From: Arthrobacter sp. FW306-2-2C-D06B
GTDB taxonomy: Bacteria > Actinomycetota > Actinomycetes > Actinomycetales > Micrococcaceae
Assembly (NCBI RefSeq): GCF_021789175.1
Contig: NZ_CP084560.1
Location: 2,604,001 to 2,668,000, forward strand
Length of the DNA stretch: 64,000 nt
Direction: 5' to 3'
The notes beneath the pieces are model-generated. The model was not told where the DNA came from and ran no database searches. It worked only from the letters and a program-made list of their open reading frames with translations. Both the position numbers and the translations under genes were made by a program. Below, one piece after another: positions 29,942 through 38,993 of the stretch; position 1 is the first letter of the stretch, and every line of letters starts with the position of its first letter.

Positions 29942-31818
29942 GAGGCTTCCCGCTCCCCCTGGCCGGCGCGATGCTTCGCGGACTTCACCGGCATCGCGGC
30001 GAGTTCGCCCCCACCGGCGGCATACTGGGCTTCGTGCAAGTGGGTGTAGTGCCCGCCAAGCTCCAATAGCGAATGATGGGTGCCGTGTTCAACGATCCGT
30101 CCGTGGTCCATGACGAGAATTAGATCAGCGTCGCGGATGGTGGACAAGCGGTGCGCAATGACGAATGACGTCTTGTTGCTCCGCAGCCTGTGCATCGCTT
30201 GGCGGATAAGGACTTCCGTGCGGGTATCCACCGAACTTGTCGCCTCGTCCAGGATCAGGATGGGGCGGCCCGAGAGCCGTGCGCGCGCGATGCTGAGCAA
30301 CTGCCTCTGGCCCTGGCTGAGGGGATCGCCTCCGTTGCTGAGCATCGTTGAGTAACCGTTGGGGAGCGAGCGGACAAAATGGTCAACATGGCTCGCCTCG
30401 GCTGCGGCCACGATCTCTGCCTCGCTGGCGCCCGGAAGTCCATACTCAATGTTCTCCCGGATAGTGCCGGTGAAAATCCACGGATCCTGGAGAACGACGC
30501 CGAAATTCCGGCGGAGTACATCACGTCCCATGCCGGCGATGTCCACGCCGTCGATGGTGATCCTTCCGGAGCCGAGTTCGTGGAAACGCATAAGGAGGCT
30601 GATCAGCGTGGTCTTCCCCGCTCCGGTGTGCCCGACGATTGCCACCGTCTGTCCCGGTTCCACGTGGAAGGACAGGTCCTCGATCAGGGGCGCGTCCGGC
30701 CTGTAGCTGAAGGAGATGTGTTCGAAGGCAACCCTCCCCGAAGGGGAATCGAAGCCCGAACCGGCGTCGGTGCGGGCACTGGAGCCCTCTTCCGACAGTT
30801 CGGCTGTCAATTCGGCAGCGTCCAACAGCTCGAAGACCCTGCCGGCGGAAACTGCGCAGGACTGCAGGACCTGGGCCATTCCGCCGATCTGGCCCAGCGG
30901 CTGGCTGAAGAGCCGGTTGAATTGGATGAACGCTTGAATGCCGCCGATGCTCATCCTCCCGGCGAGGAACTGGAGCGCACCAACAATCGCAACCCCCACA
31001 TAGCTGGCGTTAGACACGAACGCCATGAGGGGTACCAGCAACCCTGAAGCGAACTGTGCCTTGGAACTGGCGGCGTACAGGCCGTCGTTGTGGTCGGCGA
31101 AGCGGACCGCCATCGACGACTGGGCGTTGAAAAGCTTGATGGTCTCATGACCGGTGGCGGTCTCCTCCACGAGGGAGTTCACGTCCCCTGTGGCTTCCCA
31201 CTGCCGGACGAAGTATTTCTGCGAGCGTCGGGTCACGACTATCGACGCGAGGGCGGACACGGGAACAGCCATCAGGGACACGACCGCGAGAAGCGGCGAG
31301 AGCAGCAGCATCATCGCGAGGGAGCCGATGACCATCAGTGTTGAGGTCAGGAGCTGGGAAAGGAGCTGATTGAGCGTCTGCGACACGTTGTCGAGGTCGT
31401 TCGTGGCCCGGCTCAGGACCTCGCCCCGGGAGCGGCCGTCGTAGTAGGCCAGGGGAAGCCGGTGCAGTTTGGCTTCCACGGCTTCGCGGAGGTCGTACGC
31501 GAGCCGCTGCACGGCGAGTGCGTTGAGGCGGCCCTGCGCCCAGCTGAGCAGCGAGGTGACGCAATACATGCCTGCAGCCACAAGCAACAGGAAGACGAAG
31601 CGCCCGGCGTCGAACTGCGCTCCGAACACGGCGGCCACGATGACGTCGGTGGCGTCGCCGAGTATTTTGGGGGCGGCGACATTGAGCGTGACAAAGCCGC
31701 AGATGCACAGGATCCCCGTGGTCATGATTCCCCGGGATGGTTTCATCAAGCCCACCAGTCGGAGGAGCGAACGCGACGGTTTCGCCGGGACGGCGAGGTG
31801 CTCGCCTTCGCTGCTCAC
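29938..31818 (-). CDS. ABC exporter subunit, consensus ATP site (heterodimer half B)
   Basis: A 626-residue fused membrane-ATPase half transporter. Six transmembrane segments lie in residues 30-340; the ATPase has Walker A GHTGAGKTT near 397, signature LSQGQRQLLSIARA near 500 (LSQGQ instead of LSGGQ) and Walker B ILILDEATSSVD near 523 with the catalytic glutamate. It overlaps its partner by four bases. Such pairs (TM287/288-like, YheH/YheI-like) export lipophilic drugs or lipids; the substrate is unknown. Confidence 0.93.
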   Translation of the reverse strand: MSSEGEHLAVPAKPSRSLLRLVGLMKPSRGIMTTGILCICGFVTLNVAAPKILGDATDVIVAAVFGAQFDAGRFVFLLLVAAGMYCVTSLLSWAQGRLNALAVQRLAYDLREAVEAKLHRLPLAYYDGRSRGEVLSRATNDLDNVSQTLNQLLSQLLTSTLMVIGSLAMMLLLSPLLAVVSLMAVPVSALASIVVTRRSQKYFVRQWEATGDVNSLVEETATGHETIKLFNAQSSMAVRFADHNDGLYAASSKAQFASGLLVPLMAFVSNASYVGVAIVGALQFLAGRMSIGGIQAFIQFNRLFSQPLGQIGGMAQVLQSCAVSAGRVFELLDAAELTAELSEEGSSARTDAGSGFDSPSGRVAFEHISFSYRPDAPLIEDLSFHVEPGQTVAIVGHTGAGKTTLISLLMRFHELGSGRITIDGVDIAGMGRDVLRRNFGVVLQDPWIFTGTIRENIEYGLPGASEAEIVAAAEASHVDHFVRSLPNGYSTMLSNGGDPLSQGQRQLLSIARARLSGRPILILDEATSSVDTRTEVLIRQAMHRLRSNKTSFVIAHRLSTIRDADLILVMDHGRIVEHGTHHSLLELGGHYTHLHEAQYAAGGGELAAMPVKSAKHRAGQGEREAS

Positions 31819-33626
31819 GCGGCTTCTTCCGTTTCCATCTGGGACGCTACGATTTCCCGGTAGGTCTCCGAGGACTCAAGAAGTTCGTTGTGAGTTCCTC
31901 GTGCCACCAGGCGGCCCTCGTCGATGAGCAGTATCTGGTCCGCCGACACCACGGTATTGACGCGCTGGGCCACGATGATGACGGTTGCCCCGCGGAGTTC
32001 CGGTTCAAGCGCGGCACGGAGTTTCGCTTCCGTCACTGTGTCCAGCGCCGAGAAGCTGTCGTCAAAGAGGTAGACCGATGCGGGGCGCAGGATCGCGCGT
32101 GCTATGCACAAGCGCTGTCGTTGACCGCCGGAGAGACCGGAGCCGCCTTGGGACAACGTGGTTTCCAGTCCTTGCGGCAACTCGTTCACGAAATCCGCGG
32201 CCTGGGCCGTCTCCAGGGCATGCCACAATTGCGAATCCGTCGCGGACGGCAGTGAAATCCGCAGGTTCTCGGCGATGGTTCCGCGGAACAGCCAGGTCTC
32301 CTGGGGCACGACGCCGAGCTGGTCGCGCAAGGCACCGAGGGGAACGGCGGAGATATCCCGGCCATTGAGCGAGATGGTTCCGCTGCTCGCCTCAAGCAGT
32401 CTCGGCACAAGGCTGACGATGGTCGACTTGCCGCTTCCCGTGGAGCCGATGACCGCCGTCGTGGTTCCCGGCGCAGCATGGAAAGTGATGCCTTCCACCA
32501 CGGGGGTTTCGGCTCCCGGGTAGGCGAAGACGACGTTGTCGAAGCGCAGGCCCTCCGCCGAAGGACGGGCCACCGCTCCCCCGGCAGTGGTCCCCGGCAG
32601 GACCTTTTCAGATTCCGTAGTGAGCACTTCGGTGACCCGTTCAGCACTGACAGCCGCCCGCGGTGCCGTGCTTAGCACGTACATCGCCATCATGATCGCG
32701 AGGAGGATCTGCATGATGTAGGCGATGAACGCAGTGAGCGCACCGAGCTGCATGTCCCCGGCAATGATGCGGTGGCCACCGAGCCAGACCACGCCTGCGG
32801 AAGAGAGGTTGACCACGGTCATGACAAGCGGAAGCATGGCCGCGACGATCCTGGCGGAACGGAGGTTGTTCTTTGTCAGGGCGTCGTTGGCGGCTTCGAA
32901 CCGCTTCATCTCAAACGGCTGGCGGACAAAGGCCCGGATGACCGCGGTCCCCAGGATCTGTTCGCGGAGCACGCCGTTGATCCGGTCCACCAGGCCTTGG
33001 CCTTCGCGGTACAGCGGGACGAGCTTGCGGACAATCAGCAGCATGATGACCAGCAGCACGGGAACGATGGCGAAAACGATCCAGGACAAGGCCACGTCCT
33101 GTTCGACTGCCAGGATCACGCCGCCGATGCCCATGACCGGCGCTGCCACAAGCATGCTGAAAACGAGCACCGTGATGTTCTGCAGTTGCAGGACATCATT
33201 GGTGGTCCTGACCACGAGGCTGGCCGGCCCGAAGGCTGCCACGTCCTGGTCGGGCAGGGAGTGGATCTTGTCGAAGAGTTCTTGCCGCAGCCCGCGGCCG
33301 ATCTTCATGGCGACAATCGCTCCAAGGTAGCCTGCGAGCACGGCGGCAAGCACCTGGATCACCGTGAGAACCAGCATCCAGGCGCCCAGGCGCAGAATCA
33401 CCTCGCTGTTACCGGCGACTAGGCCGTCGTCGACGATCTTGGCATTGAAGGTGGGCAGGAGGAGTGTGGCGCCGGTCTGGACGAGCTGCAGGAGAACGAT
33501 GGCCAGCACGTGGGCCTTATAGGGAGCGAGGCGCTGCAACAGCAAGGATGCCAGCACACTGCCTCCAATCGTTGGCCTCCGGAGCAGCGGATTCCGCACG
33601 ATGCCACCCCGAGATCGCGTTGCCAT
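31815..33626 (-). CDS. ABC exporter subunit, degenerate ATP site (heterodimer half A)
   Basis: A 603-residue half transporter with six membrane segments in residues 25-320, Walker A GSTGSGKST near 383 and a normal signature LSGGQRQRLCIARA near 488. In Walker B (VYLFDDSFSALD near 513) the catalytic glutamate is replaced by aspartate, the known mark of the degenerate site of heterodimeric exporters. The ATG at 33626 overlaps a TACAAT box; GTG at 33599 with GGGGTGG upstream is a serious alternative start. Confidence 0.93.
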   Translation of the reverse strand: MATRSRGGIVRNPLLRRPTIGGSVLASLLLQRLAPYKAHVLAIVLLQLVQTGATLLLPTFNAKIVDDGLVAGNSEVILRLGAWMLVLTVIQVLAAVLAGYLGAIVAMKIGRGLRQELFDKIHSLPDQDVAAFGPASLVVRTTNDVLQLQNITVLVFSMLVAAPVMGIGGVILAVEQDVALSWIVFAIVPVLLVIMLLIVRKLVPLYREGQGLVDRINGVLREQILGTAVIRAFVRQPFEMKRFEAANDALTKNNLRSARIVAAMLPLVMTVVNLSSAGVVWLGGHRIIAGDMQLGALTAFIAYIMQILLAIMMAMYVLSTAPRAAVSAERVTEVLTTESEKVLPGTTAGGAVARPSAEGLRFDNVVFAYPGAETPVVEGITFHAAPGTTTAVIGSTGSGKSTIVSLVPRLLEASSGTISLNGRDISAVPLGALRDQLGVVPQETWLFRGTIAENLRISLPSATDSQLWHALETAQAADFVNELPQGLETTLSQGGSGLSGGQRQRLCIARAILRPASVYLFDDSFSALDTVTEAKLRAALEPELRGATVIIVAQRVNTVVSADQILLIDEGRLVARGTHNELLESSETYREIVASQMETEEAA

Positions 33627-33695
33627 TGTAGTTCAGAACACAGTGCGAATCCTTGCAATTGCGGCACTTCCGGCGTCCTTTGGACGTGGGTCCGC

Positions 33696-34487
33696 TCAGC
33701 CTTGCTTTTGTGCCACCGCAAAAATCCTGCGGAAGGCAAACACGGTCCCGTGCCTGCCCCGTGGATATGCCTCGCGGAGCGCGGCCGCGTATTCGATTTC
33801 GAAGTCGCGTGCTTCGTCTTCGGGAAGGGCCGCTAACACTGGACGCAGGCCGGTCCCGCGCACCCACTCCAGGACAGGATCGGCTCCCGGCAGAAGTTGC
33901 TGGTAAATGGTTTCCCAGGCGTCGGCGTCGCATCCGGCGTCGAGCATGATCCGCAGGTAGTCGGCCGGTTCCCCCACCGCGTCGTCATGGCGCAGCACAC
34001 CGGACAGCCTTCCGGACCACTTCGGCGAGGCGGCCAGGTCGCGCATGAGCACGTGGGAAGGCGCGCCGAAGTTTCCGGGGACTTGGAGCGCAAACCATGC
34101 GCCCGGTTTCAGCGCTCCGAGCCAGGTGGCGAGCATTGTCAGGTGCCCCGGCACCCACTGCAGAGCTGCATTGCTGACCACGACGTCGGTGTCCGTTTCC
34201 GGTGTCCAATCGGCAATGTCGGCCCGCGCGAACGAAAGCCCCGGTTGCGCGGCAGCGAGGACCTGGGCTTTGGCCAGCATTTCCTCGGAGGAGTCCAGCC
34301 CGACGACGGCTGCATCCGGCCACCGCGTCGCGAGGGTCGCCGTCAAGTTCCCCGGTCCGCAGCCCAGATCAACGACGTTCCGGGGGTCCTCCGCCAGGAT
34401 CCTCGAGGTCAGGTCAAAAAACGGCCGGTCGCGGTGATTGCCGAACTCGACGTACTTGGCTGGATCCCACTTCACTGCGTCCTCCAT
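33696..34487 (-). CDS. tam: Trans-aconitate 2-methyltransferase-like
   Basis: A 263-residue SAM-dependent class I methyltransferase. Motif I VVDLGCGPGNLTATLA is near residue 40, VVGLDSSEEMLAKA near 61 and the FDWVVSNAALQWVPGH-like segment near 108. Its start KWDPAKYVEFGNHRDRPF matches the Tam family, which methylates trans-aconitate, an inhibitor of aconitase. The gene is divergent from the helicase gene, and their promoters overlap. A GGAG site is seven bases before the ATG. Confidence 0.88.
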   Translation of the reverse strand: MEDAVKWDPAKYVEFGNHRDRPFFDLTSRILAEDPRNVVDLGCGPGNLTATLATRWPDAAVVGLDSSEEMLAKAQVLAAAQPGLSFARADIADWTPETDTDVVVSNAALQWVPGHLTMLATWLGALKPGAWFALQVPGNFGAPSHVLMRDLAASPKWSGRLSGVLRHDDAVGEPADYLRIMLDAGCDADAWETIYQQLLPGADPVLEWVRGTGLRPVLAALPEDEARDFEIEYAAALREAYPRGRHGTVFAFRRIFAVAQKQG

Positions 34488-34514
34488 TGTCGGTCTCCGT
34501 GGTGCGCTCCACCC

Positions 34515-34524
34515 ACACTAAGCT
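34515..34524. promoter_or_regulatory. Overlapping divergent -10 boxes, tam and helicase
   Basis: TAGTGT on the minus strand (34520-34515) and TAAGCT on the plus strand (34519-34524) share the TA step at 34519-34520. The plus start is eight bases on; tam has a 21-base leader. Confidence 0.45.
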
Positions 34525-34532
34525 GGAAGGCA

Positions 34533-37109
34533 ATGAAACTTCTTGAGCAGCTCGCGGTAACATCCAACGCCGGAACATCCAACGCTGGAACCTCCAACGC
34601 CGGATCGGGCAGCGGACGCGTTGACCCGGACGAAATCTACGCACGCTTCGTCGAGTGGACGGAAAGCCGCGGGCTTCAGCTCTACCCTGCCCAGGACGAA
34701 GCCATCATGGAACTCGCGTCCGGTTCCAACGTCATCCTGGCAACCCCCACCGGTTCGGGTAAGTCCCTTGTGGCGATCGCCGCGCACTTCGAGGCGATGT
34801 CCCGGGGCTTGCGCAGCTACTACACCGCCCCGATCAAAGCTTTGGTGTCCGAGAAATTCTTCGCCCTCTGCGACATTTTCGGAGCCGAGAACGTCGGCAT
34901 GATCACCGGTGATTCGGGAGTCAACCAGGATGCACCCATCATTTGCTGCACCGCCGAAATCCTCGCCAACATCGCTTTGCGCGAAGGCAAGGAAGCCGAG
35001 CTTGGCACGGTCATCATGGACGAGTTCCACTTCTACTCCGATCCCCAGCGCGGTTGGGCGTGGCAAGTGCCGCTCCTGGAACTCCCCCAGGCGCAATTCC
35101 TGCTGATGTCGGCCACCCTGGGAGACGTCAGCCGTTTCGAAACCGGCCTGAGCGAACTCACCGGACGGTCCACTACCACCGTCAGTTCGGCCGAACGGCC
35201 CATCCCGTTGCACTACTACTTCCAGGAAACGCCGGTCCACGAAACCCTCGAGGAACTGCTGGGCACCAAGCAGGTTCCCGTGTATGTGGTGCATTTCAGC
35301 CAGGTCGAGGCCATCGAGCGGGCCCAGAACCTCATGAGCGTCAACATGTGCACACGCGAGGAGAAGGACAAGATTGCCGAGCTGATCGCCGGTTTCCGGT
35401 TCGCCGCCGGCTTCGGCAAGACCCTGAACCGGCTGGTTCGCCACGGCATCGGCGTCCATCACGCCGGCATGCTGCCCAAGTACCGCCGCCTCGTCGAGCA
35501 ACTGGCGCAGGCAGGACTCCTGAAGGTCATCTGCGGCACCGACACGCTCGGCGTCGGGATCAACGTTCCCATCCGCACAGTCCTCCTGACTGCCCTCAGC
35601 AAGTACGACGGCGTCCGCACCCGCCTGCTGAACTCCCGGGAATTCCACCAGATCGCCGGCCGAGCGGGCCGCGCAGGCTACGACACTGCCGGAACAGTTG
35701 TGGTGCAGGCTCCCGAACACGTCGTGGAGAACGCGAAGGCGATGGCAAAGGCCACCGCGAAGTTCGGTGACGACCAGAAGAAACTGCGGCAAGTCGTGCG
35801 GAAGAAGCCGCCGGAAGGATTCGTCTCATGGGGGCAGCCCACCTTCACCCGTTTGGTGGAGTCCGTGCCGGATCCGTTGACCTCGAGTTTCACCGTGACA
35901 CACGCCATGCTGCTCAACTTGATGGAGCGCCCCGGCGACCCGTTCGCCGCTGCCCGCCGTCTCCTCACCGAAAACCACGAGGCGCGGCCCGCCCAACTGC
36001 AACTTATGAAGAAGGCCCTGAGTATTTACCGCGAGCTGTTGGCAGCCGGAGTGGTTGAACGCATTCCCGAGGCCGAGCAGGAGAAAGAAGGCCGTTCCGT
36101 CCGGCTGACGGTTCACCTGCAAGCCAACTTCGCCTTGAACCAGCCGCTTTCACCGTTTGCCCTTGCCGCGCTCGAGCTCCTGGATCCGGAGTCGCCGTCG
36201 TACGCCTTGGACGTCGTGTCCGTGATCGAAGCGACCCTTGAGAAGCCCCGGCAGATCCTCTCCGCTCAGCAGAAGAAGGCACGCGGCGAGGCCGTCGCCG
36301 CGATGAAGGCCGACGGCATCGATTATGACCAGCGCATGGCCATGCTTGAAGCGGTCAGCTACCCGCAGCCTCTCGCGGAAATCCTCGGCGAAGCGTTTGA
36401 GGTGTACCGCAAGGCCGCGCCCTGGGTGGGCGACTTCGAACTGGCTCCCAAGTCGGTGGTCCGGGACATGTACGAGCGCGCCATGAATTTCGGTGAATTC
36501 GTCCAGTTCTACGGGCTGGCCCGCTCCGAGGGGATCGTGCTGCGGTATTTGGCCGATGGCTTCAAGGCCCTGCGCCAGACGGTCCCCCAGGACTCGCTCC
36601 GCGAAGACCTCGAGGACCTCATCGCCTGGCTGGGTGAACTGGTCCGCCAAGTTGACTCCAGCCTGCTCGACGAGTGGGAAGAGCTCACCTCCGGGGTGGC
36701 TCCGACGCCGCACGACGCTCCGCCTCCTCCCCCGCCGTCGCTCACGTCCAACATCCGCGCCTTCCGGGTCATGGTCCGCAACGAAATGTTCCGGCGCGTT
36801 GAGTTGTTCGCGGACGAGGACGCCGCCGCCTTGGGCGAGCTCGACGCCGGCAGCGGCTGGGATGCTGAGCGCTGGGAAGACGCCCTGGACGACTACTTCG
36901 ACGAACACGACGATATCGGAACCGGCCCCGATGCCCGGGGCCCGGGACTCCTCATGATCACCGAGGAACCCGGCATCTGGCGGGTGCGGCAGATTTTCGA
37001 TGACCCGGCCCGCAACCATGACTGGGGCGTTTCCGCCGAAGTGGACCTGGCAGCCTCGGACGAGAGCGGCACCGCTGTCGTCAGGGTGACCTCGGTCAAC
37101 CGACTCTAG
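34533..37109 (+). CDS. DEAD/DEAH-box helicase with DUF3516-type C-terminus
   Basis: An 858-residue superfamily 2 helicase of the Ski2/HelY type. Motif I TPTGSGKS near residue 72, motif II MDEFHFYSD near 161, motif III LLMSATLGD near 190, motif VI QIAGRAGRAGYDTAG near 374. The long C-terminal part (after about 430) matches the DUF3516 helicases of actinobacteria by layout. Residues 10-25 are three TSNAG repeats from a 15-base tandem DNA repeat, and a Pro-rich linker (PHDAPPPPPPS) is near 730. RNA or DNA substrate is unknown. Confidence 0.9.
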   Translation: MKLLEQLAVTSNAGTSNAGTSNAGSGSGRVDPDEIYARFVEWTESRGLQLYPAQDEAIMELASGSNVILATPTGSGKSLVAIAAHFEAMSRGLRSYYTAPIKALVSEKFFALCDIFGAENVGMITGDSGVNQDAPIICCTAEILANIALREGKEAELGTVIMDEFHFYSDPQRGWAWQVPLLELPQAQFLLMSATLGDVSRFETGLSELTGRSTTTVSSAERPIPLHYYFQETPVHETLEELLGTKQVPVYVVHFSQVEAIERAQNLMSVNMCTREEKDKIAELIAGFRFAAGFGKTLNRLVRHGIGVHHAGMLPKYRRLVEQLAQAGLLKVICGTDTLGVGINVPIRTVLLTALSKYDGVRTRLLNSREFHQIAGRAGRAGYDTAGTVVVQAPEHVVENAKAMAKATAKFGDDQKKLRQVVRKKPPEGFVSWGQPTFTRLVESVPDPLTSSFTVTHAMLLNLMERPGDPFAAARRLLTENHEARPAQLQLMKKALSIYRELLAAGVVERIPEAEQEKEGRSVRLTVHLQANFALNQPLSPFALAALELLDPESPSYALDVVSVIEATLEKPRQILSAQQKKARGEAVAAMKADGIDYDQRMAMLEAVSYPQPLAEILGEAFEVYRKAAPWVGDFELAPKSVVRDMYERAMNFGEFVQFYGLARSEGIVLRYLADGFKALRQTVPQDSLREDLEDLIAWLGELVRQVDSSLLDEWEELTSGVAPTPHDAPPPPPPSLTSNIRAFRVMVRNEMFRRVELFADEDAAALGELDAGSGWDAERWEDALDDYFDEHDDIGTGPDARGPGLLMITEEPGIWRVRQIFDDPARNHDWGVSAEVDLAASDESGTAVVRVTSVNRL

Positions 37110-37117
37110 GCGCCTAG

Positions 37118-37123
37118 TAAGCT
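37118..37123 (+). promoter_or_regulatory. -10 box of leaderless GNAT gene
   Basis: TAAGCT, six bases before the ATG at 37130, in the 20-base gap after the helicase stop. No ribosome binding site is present. Confidence 0.5.
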
Positions 37124-37129
37124 CGAATC

Positions 37130-37630
37130 ATGAGTGTTATCCGCCCTGCCACAGTGTCCGACGTCCCCGCGATCCTGCAGATGATCCATGAGCTTGCGGT
37201 CTACGAAAAAGAGCCCGACGCCGTGAAGAACACGCCGGAAATGCTCACGGAGGCTTTGTTCGGCGCCAATCCTCGGGTGTTCGCGCACATGGCGGAAAAC
37301 GCAGCCGGGGACGTCCAGGGATTCGCCTTGTGGTTCCTGAACTACTCCACGTGGGAAGGCGTCCACGGGATCTACCTCGAGGACCTCTACGTCAGGCCCG
37401 ATGCACGGGGCGAGGGCCACGGGAAGGCGCTCCTGCAACATCTGGCCGCCACCGCCGTCGAGCGCGGCTACGCTCGGGTGGAATGGAGCGTCCTGGATTG
37501 GAACGAACCGTCCATCAACTTCTACCGCGGCCTCGGCGCGGTACCCATGGAAGGCTGGTCCACGTTCCGGCTGACCGGCGAAGCCCTGGGGGCCTTTGGC
37601 AGCAATGACAAGGTGATGGCTCGTGGCTGA
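37130..37630 (+). CDS. GNAT family N-acetyltransferase (diamine acetyltransferase-like)
   Basis: A 166-residue GNAT acetyltransferase. The acetyl-CoA motif RPDARGEGHGKALLQHLA (R/Q-X-X-G-X-G/A form) is near residue 86, and WSVLDWNEPSINFYRGLGA near 120 is typical of spermidine/diamine acetyltransferase-like members. The substrate is unproven. Its stop overlaps the GTG of the next gene, so the two are translationally coupled. Confidence 0.9.
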   Translation: MSVIRPATVSDVPAILQMIHELAVYEKEPDAVKNTPEMLTEALFGANPRVFAHMAENAAGDVQGFALWFLNYSTWEGVHGIYLEDLYVRPDARGEGHGKALLQHLAATAVERGYARVEWSVLDWNEPSINFYRGLGAVPMEGWSTFRLTGEALGAFGSNDKVMARG

Positions 37631-38969
37631 GCGCGTGGTTGAGGGCGTCGCCCACACCGTCCGCGCACGCCACGAATTCCGGGGTGTCCGCACTACGGAG
37701 CACTTCTTCACGGTTCCCCTCGACCATTGGGCGTCCGAAGGTGAGGATGCTCCCGGCACCGCGGACACGATCACCGTCTTCGCCCGGGAGTTCGTCTCCG
37801 CGGAGCACTCGGAGGCGGACGCGGCGCGGCTGCCGTGGCTGCTCTACCTCCAGGGCGGGCCCGGCGGACGCGGAACCCGGACCACGTCTTTGTCCGGTTG
37901 GATGAAGGCTGCCGCGAGGAGCTTCCGTATCCTGATGCTGGATCAACGGGGCACGGGCCTGTCCACTCCGGCGGACCGCAATACCTTGCCACTCCGGGGC
38001 GATGCCGCGGCGCAGGCGGACTACCTCACGCATTTCCGGGCAGATTCGATCGTGGCCGACGCCGAACTCATCCGGAAGGCCTTGGACTCGGAGCCGTGGA
38101 CCGTCCTGGGCCAGAGCTTCGGCGGTTTCTGCGCGCTGACATACCTGTCCTTCGCGCCGGAAGGTTTGAGCGAAGTACTGATTACAGGAGGGCTGGCCCC
38201 GTTGGAAGGTCCGGCCGAGCGCGTCTACCGGGCCACCTTCCAACGGGTTGCGGAACGGAACGCGGAATACTTCGCGTGGTATCCGGAGGACCGCAAGCTG
38301 GTTACCCGGATTGCGCGGCATCTGGAATCCACGGAGGAGCGGCTGCCCAGCGGAGAACGGCTCACCACGGAACGCTTCCAAATGGTGGGATCGTTCCTGG
38401 GCGGGAACGCCCGCGTGGATGCCCTGCACACCCTCCTGGAGGATGCCTTCGTGCCCTCCCAGGACGGAGACCGCCTCTCGGACGCGTTCCTGGAACAGGT
38501 CCACGGGCTCGTTTCGCGGGCATCGAATCCCCTATACGCGGTCTTGCACGAGTCCATCTACGGCCAAGGGCAGGCCACCGACTGGGCGGCGTGGCGGGTG
38601 CGCTCGGAATTCCCCGAGTTCCAGCCCGACGTCGCGGAGCCGCTCCTGACGGGCGAAATGGTCTACCCCTGGTACTTCGAACAGGATCCGGCGCTCGTAC
38701 CCCTGCAGGAAGTAGCCGAGCTGTTGGCCGCCAAGCGAGACTGGAAACCCCTCTACGATGTGCCCCGGCTGAACGCAAACACTGTGCCCGTCGCGGCTGC
38801 CGTTTATCGCGACGATATCTATGTGGACTTCCAGCTCTCCTTGGAAACCGCAGCCGCCGTCCGCGGATTGCAGGCCTGGACCACAGGCGACTTTCATCAC
38901 GATGGCATCGGCGAAGACGGGGAAGGAATCTTCAACCGGCTCCTCGGGATGGCCCGCGGCAAGGGCTGA
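37623..38969 (+). CDS. Alpha/beta hydrolase, proline iminopeptidase-like
   Basis: A 448-residue alpha/beta hydrolase. The oxyanion-loop motif LQGGPGGRG is near residue 80, DQRGTGLS near 112 and the nucleophile elbow GQSFGGF near 163. This layout is that of the S33 prolyl aminopeptidases, which release N-terminal proline. The catalytic acid and histidine should lie near DDIYVDF and GDFHHDG in the last 70 residues. The GTG at 37623 overlaps the acetyltransferase stop by eight bases. Confidence 0.9.
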   Translation: MAERVVEGVAHTVRARHEFRGVRTTEHFFTVPLDHWASEGEDAPGTADTITVFAREFVSAEHSEADAARLPWLLYLQGGPGGRGTRTTSLSGWMKAAARSFRILMLDQRGTGLSTPADRNTLPLRGDAAAQADYLTHFRADSIVADAELIRKALDSEPWTVLGQSFGGFCALTYLSFAPEGLSEVLITGGLAPLEGPAERVYRATFQRVAERNAEYFAWYPEDRKLVTRIARHLESTEERLPSGERLTTERFQMVGSFLGGNARVDALHTLLEDAFVPSQDGDRLSDAFLEQVHGLVSRASNPLYAVLHESIYGQGQATDWAAWRVRSEFPEFQPDVAEPLLTGEMVYPWYFEQDPALVPLQEVAELLAAKRDWKPLYDVPRLNANTVPVAAAVYRDDIYVDFQLSLETAAAVRGLQAWTTGDFHHDGIGEDGEGIFNRLLGMARGKG

Positions 38970-38993
38970 GGTATTTCCGCACCAGCAGGCTGT

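Noticed and set aside
33897..34532. N-terminal extension of the helicase by 212 codons
   Set aside because: It would run through the tam gene on the other strand; the ATG at 34533 with the divergent promoter just before it is the better start.
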